From Amoebidium appalachense (taxonomy: Eukaryota; Ichthyosporea), in assembly GCA_963693365.1 (NCBI GenBank), contig CAVNZM010000019.1:434001-498000 (forward strand): DNA of 64,000 nt, read 5' to 3'. Under the pieces are notes generated by a model. It searched no databases. It saw nothing but the letters and a program-made list of their open reading frames with translations, and was not told the DNA's origin. Within the stretch, counting starts at the first letter, position 1; each line of letters begins with the position of its first letter. Both the position numbers and the translations under genes were made by a program. Below are positions 53,866 to 61,400 of the stretch, in pieces.

Positions 53866-54720
53866 TCACAGCTTGCTGGCAGCTCGCTCCAATTGTTCGG
53901 CCTGCAGCTGCTGCTGCCACAAGCTGAACAGCAGCGAGTCCGTCTTGCGTGTGCATGCCAGGAGCCCATTGACCCGACACGACACGTTGGTCCCGCCCAC
54001 GCCCACGCAGCCATTGCTGAAGCACAGCGTCTTGCCGTTGCTGCCCTTGTGGGCGTTGATGAGGTTGCCGGCCAGCGTTGCCTCGGTCGTGTGACCGGAC
54101 GCCTTGTCACTGTGGAACAGCTTCATGAAACGCGTTGCCTCCCTCTTGGCAGCATCACGGTCGATGGGTATGGGGGGGAGTAGATGATCCTTCTTGAGCC
54201 CGTCAAAGTAGAATGAGCCAAACAGGGAGTGGAGCCAATCCTTGCAAAACTTTGCCTTGTCGGCCGCAAAGGCCAGTCGATGGAGACAGTTCTCACCCCA
54301 TTGAACCTTCCCGCTTAAAAGCTCCACCAGGACCCCATCCAAATTTTTCCGGAGTGAAACCGCCAGGTCGACAACTTCCTTCTTCCGACCCTTCCGGGTC
54401 ATGGTTTTCTTGTAACGATTCTTGGCGGCCTGTGCGTTAGCCCGAGTCTTGGCTTTAATGTTGGGTCGGTCAAGGATGCAGCGCTCGTCCTTGCACTTGG
54501 CAGCATGGGTGGCGTGGGCGGTCCAGGTTCCCGCAACGTACCCACACGCCGACCTTGTGAGACCCAGCGCCGACAACCATGAATCCGTGGGGACGCACTC
54601 TGGGTGTGTCTTACGGCGCTTGTTGATGTGTCGCACCAGCTGGTAGCGATGGCTCTCAAAGCCACACGCACAGGCGGCCTGGTTCCATGACTGGAGTGGC
54701 ATGATGTAAAGCTGCGACAA
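53866..54720 (-). CDS. zinc-finger protein with J-domain-like motif
   Basis: 284 residues. The N-terminus has a C2H2-like finger (CACGFESHRYQLVRHINKRR, then H and C). The middle is very basic (NRYKKTMTRKGRKKE). A third region (KFCKDWLHSLFGSF) precedes REATRFMKLFHSDKASGH, which resembles helix II and the HPD loop of a J domain with HSD in place of HPD. The end is ordinary. A J domain would stimulate Hsp70, but the altered loop makes that doubtful. A gap-truncated copy of its C-terminus lies at 2382-2680. TATATAAG on this strand at 54955-54948 is about 230 bases upstream. Confidence 0.55.
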   Translation of the reverse strand: MSQLYIMPLQSWNQAACACGFESHRYQLVRHINKRRKTHPECVPTDSWLSALGLTRSACGYVAGTWTAHATHAAKCKDERCILDRPNIKAKTRANAQAAKNRYKKTMTRKGRKKEVVDLAVSLRKNLDGVLVELLSGKVQWGENCLHRLAFAADKAKFCKDWLHSLFGSFYFDGLKKDHLLPPIPIDRDAAKREATRFMKLFHSDKASGHTTEATLAGNLINAHKGSNGKTLCFSNGCVGVGGTNVSCRVNGLLACTRKTDSLLFSLWQQQLQAEQLERAASKL

Positions 54721-55055
54721 TAAAAGGAGAATAGGGTTGACGTGTCGCCCCGTTCTGTTGCGATTGGGGAGAAAAAGATGAATTGGGGTATGGTTTTCTG
54801 ATTGATTTTAGGAGAAGGAGTGGAATCGATTAACCTGTTCTCTATGAAAACGTGGACCAGATGGTGACAGAATTCGGCGACTTCTCTCTGGTTTGGTAAG
54901 AAAAGGGTTGTGTTGATCAGAAGTGTTGATCTGGAGAATATGTTACGCTTATATACCTGCACCCCCCCGATCTTGTTCTGGTGGAAGAACTGTCCTCGGA
55001 ACTGACCTTGGTATCTTCTTTATGCTGGCGTAACCAGTACACGCGCTCATTAGCG
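54721..55055. other. intergenic / possible long 5' leader
   Basis: No supported gene in about 335 bases. A minus-strand TATATAAG at 54955-54948 could start the transcript of the gene at 53866. Confidence 0.45.
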
Positions 55056-55346
55056 CTAGCCTCTGACCAAGGAGTGTCCTAGGCAAGCGCCAAGGTCGAC
55101 CAGCCCTCCCGTGTAACCAAAAGCAATTGTGTTGTCAGGTAGATTTATGAAGTAAAAACAAGCACCATGTCTTGCCGCAGAAGTTTGGACTGTATTTAGA
55201 CCGCTTATGATATGGTATCGTGCGTCGAATGAGGGGTTGAGGGCATCCAGGTCAGCCCGGATGGCCTCTACGTATTTTCTATACTGGCGCTCAAGCTCAC
55301 GTTTTCTCCTCAGAACCTCCAAATCCATGATCGTGTCTAAGTCCAT
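55056..55346 (-). CDS. truncated GIY-YIG/T5orf172-like protein
   Basis: 96 residues. Residues 10-40 are coiled coil (RRKRELERQYRKYVEAIR). DARYHIISGLNTVQTSAARHG then ACFYFIN and IAFGYTG match the region before and at the start of the GIY-YIG-like domain of 51299-52765. The domain is cut after GYTG and ends in unrelated residues. It keeps a good TATA box 46 bases upstream, so a short product may still be made. Confidence 0.55.
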   Translation of the reverse strand: MDLDTIMDLEVLRRKRELERQYRKYVEAIRADLDALNPSFDARYHIISGLNTVQTSAARHGACFYFINLPDNTIAFGYTGGLVDLGACLGHSLVRG

Positions 55347-55384
55347 AGCGAATGGAGAATGAACAAATAAACAGATATTGATCG

Positions 55385-55392
55385 CTTTTATA
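55385..55392 (-). promoter_or_regulatory. TATA box
   Basis: TATAAAAG on the minus strand, 46 bases before the ATG at 55346. Confidence 0.65.
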
Positions 55393-55425
55393 GGTTGAGT
55401 GCCCTGTCATCCACAGAAAACCAGA

Positions 55426-56776
55426 TCACACCAGCCGAATATCATCCTCTCCGTAAACTTCCTTGAACGCATTTGAGACGCGTACATAGTCCGCGGCAAA
55501 CATCTCCCGCTTGTTCCCAACTGCACACCTCACCGGCTTCAGTTGGTTCTGCACCAGTTTCTCGAACTGCTCGGCCTCCTTCTTGTTGCGGTGGGGCATG
55601 CACAGGATGATAAGCTCCTTCATGTCGTGAGACCAGAGGTCATACTTGTAGCGTTCGAATAGAGAGTTCCCTGTGTGTCCAATCTTGATGTAGCCGTCGA
55701 TGTGCAGTGCGTACACACACGCCCCTGCCGCCGCCTTGAGAGACCACTCGAAGTTCAGCTGCCGCCAGGCCACAAAGTGCACATCCAGTCCCTTGAGCTC
55801 GGCCTTCATCTCGCGCACAGCCTTGACCATGGCAAGCGTGGAGTCGATGCCCCGCTGTATTGTGTCCTGTTTGGCTTTCTCGGTACGCTCAGCCTCCTCG
55901 GCGCGCTTGACAGCGGCGAGCGCTTCGGGGTTGTCATTGGTACAGAAATCGCGATGTACAGTAACCACAAAGTGGTGCAGCTGCTTCATGGCCGTGTCAA
56001 AATCAACCCCGGGTTTGAACCAGCGATCCGGATCGAGCATGGCATCCAGTGTGCTTCGTTTGACCACTGCCGACTCCGCGTCCTCTTCTCGCTCACGCTT
56101 CCGGGACCCCTCGTCCATGTCGATGGTCACGGACTGAGTCTTGCATCCATCACCTCGTCCCTGGTCGGCAATGCGGATTAACTCGGGGAAGAAGTCCATC
56201 TGGCCCAGGTGCGACTTGACCATCACCCCGTCCCAGAACTGGCGCAGGTCGGGAAAGCAGTAGCGCAGAAAGGGGGCGGTCAGCTCGAACGCCATCCAGG
56301 TGCCACGAAACATCTCGAGGATGGGTGTCAGGCCGTGGGTGACAAAAGACTCTATAACACGGCCTCCAGGAAGTTCAACCCGGGGTAGCTTCTTGATCCG
56401 AGAGTATTGGTTGCGGATAAGCCAATCAGAGGAACTTGGGGGGGAACTTGGGGCCGTCCCCAAGTTCCTCTGTACTGTCAAATCAAACACACGTTGGATG
56501 GTCAATCCGTTGTCTTTAGTCCATGTCACTGGGTTCTTCCAAGTTCCAGCCTCCTCCGCCCCCTTCACCGCCGAGTACCCCGCGTTGAAGAACACGTGCC
56601 CGTCGAACTTGCTGAGCCACGTGAGCACCCTCTGCCCGTCGGGCGCGTAGAACGGGCGCACCCCGGGCCAGTCGGGCACGGACGAGGTGTCGACACGCGC
56701 CTCATTGCCAGGAGCGGGCTTCCAGGTGGGCCCGATCAGGGGAAGTGGAATAGGGCGGGGGATTGCACTTGGCCAT
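55426..56776 (-). CDS. KilA-N-like protein with GIY-YIG-type domain, frame break near the start
   Basis: The main frame gives 417 residues from a Met at 56679, but the promoter (TATAAAA at 56816-56810) and the ATG at 56776 (MAKCNPPPY) indicate an earlier start in another frame. A change of frame near 56735-56750 joins them and restores a match to the start of the paralogue at 919-2337 (IPLGPEW.. / RVDTSSVPEWPGV). KilA-N-like region: WPGVRPFYAPDG to RGTWMAFELTAPFL. Coiled coil: EEAERTEKAKQD. GIY-YIG-type end: CVYALHIDGYIKIGHTGN, the best-preserved Y-x-KIGxTG core in the window. Probably a DNA-binding nuclease or regulator. Confidence 0.7.
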
Positions 56777-57027
56777 GATGGTGGTGGTGTAGACTGGCGT
56801 TTGTCGCCCTTTTATACCTTCGAGGAGGGTGGTGGTTGTGTACCGGATCACGAGGCAAGAAAACAAACCCCCCAAAGCCCGAGGAGGAGAGCAGCGTGGG
56901 TGCTACTGTCCTCACTGAGGAGAGTAGCTCGTGAGGTATTGTCCTCCCCGAGGAGAGGCGCTCGTGAGCGCAGGTCCTCCTTTGGGGTCTACATAGAGGA
57001 GTAGGACCATCCCTACTGTCCCTTTCT
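56777..57027. other. intergenic with GAGGAGAG repeats
   Basis: Contains the TATA box at 56816-56810 and three to four related segments with CCGAGGAGAG and GCTCGTGAG. No gene. Confidence 0.5.
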
Positions 57028-57279
57028 CTACAACCCCCCCTTTGTGATTTCCAGCGCCAGGATCAGCAGCAGCAGCAGCACGATGAAGTCCAGCCTCCTG
57101 AGCACGGGGTCACGCGAGAACCAGCGACCCCCCGTAATCCCGTGCGGATAGCCTATGCCTGAACCACCGTGTGTGCGCGCCACGCGGCCCGGGTGCCGCT
57201 GCACGTCGGTGGTGATGGGCGGGAACAGGGCGTCCAGTGGGTTGTCGACATTGAAGTTGACCGAGTTGTACAGACTCAT
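57028..57279 (-). CDS. small tail-anchored membrane protein
   Basis: 83 residues from MSLYNSVN. The body is polar (NVDNPLDALFPPITTDVQ) and the C-terminus has a single strong membrane helix (LDFIVLLLLLILALEI) followed by TKGGL. This is the layout of small virion or ER membrane proteins. Its start lies three bases from the end of the next gene upstream, so the two are probably co-transcribed. Confidence 0.65.
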   Translation of the reverse strand: MSLYNSVNFNVDNPLDALFPPITTDVQRHPGRVARTHGGSGIGYPHGITGGRWFSRDPVLRRLDFIVLLLLLILALEITKGGL

Positions 57280-57281
57280 TG

Positions 57282-58169
57282 CTACAGGCGCCGTGCAAAA
57301 TCTGCGAGAGTGCCCGGAGCCACGTGGACAATGACCTCGTTTTGCCGGCCCTGGATCCACACGCCCTCCGCGACCTGCTGCGGGGGTGGCATACCGCGGT
57401 CCACCAGCTGGCCCTGCACGCGCACGGTCTCGCTGCGCAGCCAGGTCACGGTGGGGGACGGGTGCGTGGCGCCGGTCTCGTCTAGCATCTCCTGCAGCCG
57501 GCGCAGGTTGGCCTGCACCTCAAGCTGGTAGCGGCTGCCCTGGTTGCAGATGCTGCAGAACTCGTCGAACAGCCGCGAAAGCGCGATGTGCGCCTCCACG
57601 GACACGTTTGAGTAGGGGTCGGCGGCGTGCAGGCGCTGCAGCTGCTCAGAAATGCGATTGACCAGGTCCGCCAGCATTCGGTCAACGAGCACCATGGCGT
57701 CGTGCTCGATGACGGCGGCCATCTTGGTACGCGCCAGGTTCTCGGTGCGCAGACGCACACACAGCGCAAACGCAAACCCGGTGCACTGGTCCAGGCGCGC
57801 GAGCTCGGCCGCGCTGAAGGGGGTGTTGGCAAACGGGTCACGGAGGTTGCCGGTCTTGCTGATGTAGTCGGCCAGGGTGGCCGCATCGCATCCGTACACG
57901 TGGCCAGCGCGTGTGTACTTGAAGCAGTCGCGGGGTAGCGGCTCCAGAGAGAAGGGGTCGGTGTCGTTGGTAAGGTTTGGGGGGCGTCTACGCAGGAAGT
58001 CAAAGACACGGAAAACACGCAGGAAAAGCAAATGCAGCGCGGGCACGGCCTGCACAATAGCCACGAGTTCGGCATGCCGCTTGTGTGTGGGCAGGGCAAA
58101 GCCACCGTAGCGCCTGGCGATATAGCAGATCATCTCCTTCTGCATGTTTCCAAGCCTCTCCTCCGCCAT
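57282..58169 (-). CDS. U-box-like protein
   Basis: 295 residues from MAEERLGN. Residues about 65-130 match the U-box: TDPFSLEPLPRDC, then GHVYGCDAATLADYI, KTGNLRDPFANTPF and SAAELARLD. U-boxes are RING-like E2-binding folds without zinc. The remainder is helical (LVDRMLADLVNRISEQLQRL). It could act as a ubiquitin ligase with the F-box protein at 8300 serving the same pathway. The match is by pattern and lacks the full U-box core, so enzymatic activity is inferred. Confidence 0.6.
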   Translation of the reverse strand: MAEERLGNMQKEMICYIARRYGGFALPTHKRHAELVAIVQAVPALHLLFLRVFRVFDFLRRRPPNLTNDTDPFSLEPLPRDCFKYTRAGHVYGCDAATLADYISKTGNLRDPFANTPFSAAELARLDQCTGFAFALCVRLRTENLARTKMAAVIEHDAMVLVDRMLADLVNRISEQLQRLHAADPYSNVSVEAHIALSRLFDEFCSICNQGSRYQLEVQANLRRLQEMLDETGATHPSPTVTWLRSETVRVQGQLVDRGMPPPQQVAEGVWIQGRQNEVIVHVAPGTLADFARRL

Positions 58170-58191
58170 ACCAGCACGCGCCAATAATCGA

Positions 58192-58413
58192 TCAGAGCCT
58201 GGAGCCTACAAACACGTCGATGTCGTGACGGGAGAACGGCCTGTTTCTGTAGCGGCGTGTCAGCTCGGCCTCCAGTCTGCGAGTGGTGGTGACATCAACC
58301 CTGCTGCGGCTTTTATACTTACGCATTACGGCGTTGAAAATACGCTGGAGGTTGCGGTTGCCAGTCAGGTGCAGGAGCCCGAACCGTCTGAGTTTGCGTT
58401 TAGCCAGGGGCAT
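58192..58413 (-). CDS. small basic protein
   Basis: 73 residues starting MPLAKRKLRRFG, with 19 or so Lys/Arg. No family recognised. It overlaps the 3' end of the large gene at 58400 by 14 bases and sits between two genes on the same strand, an arrangement typical of real small genes here. Possibly a DNA-binding virion peptide. Confidence 0.45.
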   Translation of the reverse strand: MPLAKRKLRRFGLLHLTGNRNLQRIFNAVMRKYKSRSRVDVTTTRRLEAELTRRYRNRPFSRHDIDVFVGSRL

Positions 58414-61400
58414 AGTGCCAGCCCCAATTATTTACTGGCGAGGACATCTGCGGTTGAGGGTTTGGGAACGGCAGCTCGGGCGTCCGTGCCTGGTAGGCAT
58501 ACCACGGCTGTGCCTGGTAGGCAGTAGCCCAGGCGGACCTTGCGGCTGCCTGAGGGGAAAATTCCCGATCCTGCCCGGTAAAGCCAATGGCCTCAGACGG
58601 GACCTGTGGGTATTGGTTGGTGGGCGGGACCCCGGCTTGTTCCGAAGGGACGTAGGTCATCTGCTGAAGCGGGAATCCGGGACTGGGAAGCTGCGGCTTT
58701 GGCAAAATCCTACGCAGGTTCGACGGTGCAGGGAAGGCAACACCCATTGGGGCCTTTGGTAGATCCCTGCGCAGGTTCGACGGTGCAGGGAAGGCAGCAC
58801 CCATTGGGGCCTTTGGTAAAACCCTACGCAGATCCGAGGGTGCAGCGTAGGCAGCACCCATTGGGGCCTTTGGTAAAACCCTACGCAGATCCGAGGGTGC
58901 AGCGTAGGCAGCACCCATTGGGGCCTTTGGTAAAACCCTACGCAGATCCGAGGGTGCAGCGTAGGCAGCACCCAACACGCTGGAACTATGATTCTGCTCC
59001 GTGTGTTGCCGCTTGCGCTTCTTTGATTTGGGTGGCGGCGGGGCTGGCTCCCCCACCATGCTCGCTGGGGTAGGGGGGCTGAACTGGTCAAACCAATTAT
59101 GTGTCAGACTGGAGGGCTGTATAGGCCTACGAACGTCCACTACTTCCGCAGAGTCCATGATCCGCTTGCGCTTCACTGATTGGCGTGGCGGCGGGGCTGG
59201 CTCCCCCACCATGCTCGCTGGGGTAGGGGGGCTGAACTGGTCAAACCCATTATGCACTGGGTTGGAAGTCTGGTGCAAGCTCATCGGGCTTGAGTCCACG
59301 TCCATGCTCGCTTGGCTGGCGGTGGAAAACTGGTCAAATCCATTACGCATTAGACTGGAATTCTGGTCTAAGCTCATCGGGTCTGGGGTCGGAGGGTTGA
59401 ACTGGTCAACGTCCATGGGGGTTGTGGGGGGTTGAACAGTAGCAGCAGGGATGTCGGTTCCCGCTTGAAGTGGAACTTCTTCGTTGGGTGCCTGTGCTGG
59501 ATGGGAGGGATCGGGTATGTCGGTGCCCCCCTTCTTAGCGGCGTCCTTTTTTCGTTTGGCGCGCTTTTCGTAGATTGATGCGAACAGACCATCGACCTCG
59601 GCAGGGTTCTGGGTCTGCACACGGGCTCTGCGCAGATCGTTGAGCTGATCGCGGGTGGTGAAGCTCTCTTGAAGCTCGGCCTTCAGCTCCTTGTTCAGGG
59701 CGCCCAGCACAGCCCTTGCACGTACGCTAGCAGCCGCAAGGACGTCCGCGTTTTGCGAGAGCGACTCCGGAAGCACGGGTGTGGCAGGAGCTTCGGGCTT
59801 GGCCGGCTTGTGCTTTGCGGGTCGTTGTGTGGCCACCAGCTCCTTGCGCTGCCAGGCCTTGGGGTCGTTGCTGAAGAGCTCCCACCGTTGGTCGCCGACT
59901 GAAGGGGCAACGCGCGCATATGCACGCACCAAATCGTCTGTGCTGCGGCCCCTGGACAAGGTGTCCGTCACGGACGCGCGGCCTGCAGGCGTGAGCCGCC
60001 ACAGCGCGCCTGCGTGGCTGATGAAGCATGCGGGGTTCTGCAGTATGCTGTCGCGCAGGCGGCGTAGCTGGAAGAGGGGCCAGTTGGGGTTGTTGGGCCA
60101 CTTGAGGGGCTTGTCCTGTGGGTTCGTAACCTTAAGTACGCGCGTGTAGATGGTCCCCTCGGGGGCGAAGAAGCCCATGCGGTCCTTGCGGATGTTTGCA
60201 TTGCGGGTGATGTTGACTGGCAGGCCGTACCCGCACTTTTTCAACCAGTTGACGACATAGTCCGGGTTTTTCTCGATCAGGGCGCAGCCGTCCTGGATCA
60301 GCTTGCGCAGGTGGTAGTAGGTTTTGGGATAGTGGGCGCGCACATGCTGCTTGACGAACCCGATAGCCAACTCGGCAATGTTGTATTTGGAGTTGTAAGG
60401 TGGCAGCCACTGGAAGCGCCAGCGCTTGCGCACGGCCAGCTGCTTGGTTTTGTCTTTGTTTTCCTCGGTGTTGTGCACGGGGGCGTTGTCCATGCACAGA
60501 ATGGCGCGGTCGGTGCGAGGATCGACGGCCAACACATGCTCAAGAAACACACTGAAGGTACGCCCGTCGAGCTCGTCCGCAACAAGCTCCTTCTTCGAGA
60601 GCGGGGCCTCCCGCTCGCGGCCGTTTGGCGCAAGATGCCGGTAGTTGAACAGGGGGTCGTCCGACGGCCGTGGGCTGAGGATCAGGTACTTGACAACGGC
60701 ACGCATGGATCCGTCACTTTGCTGCTTGGGAAATCCCACGGCTATCAACAGCTTGGTGCCTATGCCGCGAAGCTTGGGCTTGGGCGTCTTGTGGTGCGAA
60801 CCGCGGTGGCCCCACACACGCCCTGGCGTCTCGTCAAGGTACACCGAGGCCTCGTCAATGAACACAAGGTTCTGGCGGTTGTCCTGTAGGTACGGCAGAC
60901 GCTCAACCTCAAAGTACTGCGTGGCGGCGGCCACGGACCGCACAAACGTGTTGGTGGGGTCGCCCTCGCCGCGGCGGAACGTCAGCCCGAGGCGCCTTCG
61001 CCACTTGTTGAGCGTGGACACCGCCACGGCCATGCGCTCGGCCTCGGGCAGCCCCGGGATGGCGTTGTAGGTGGCGATGAGCTTCTCGCTGGTCAGGCTG
61101 GGCACCTTCGTGGTGAGCTCGTACAGCACGACCTTCTGAACGTCCGTCAGCTTAGTCGCCTTCTCGTTTGCCTTCCCAAGGTTGAAGCCCTGGCGGCTGC
61201 CAAGCTCGCCGTGCTTAATTGCACGCGAAATGACCCGGCGCACTGTCTGTGGGCTTATCTTCAGCCGCCGCGCAATGACGGTGGCCTTCTCGTCCCGAAG
61301 GTGCCCGAGCAGGATGGCGTCGCGAATGTCCTGCGCGTACGCCTTTCCGCGCCCTAGGCGCCCGACAGGCTGCTCGGCCGTTGTCAGTGTGTGCACTTCG

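Noticed and set aside
54399-54962. A 187-residue minus-strand frame
   Set aside because: Most of it overlaps the zinc-finger/J-like gene in another frame; the upstream part is more likely leader sequence.
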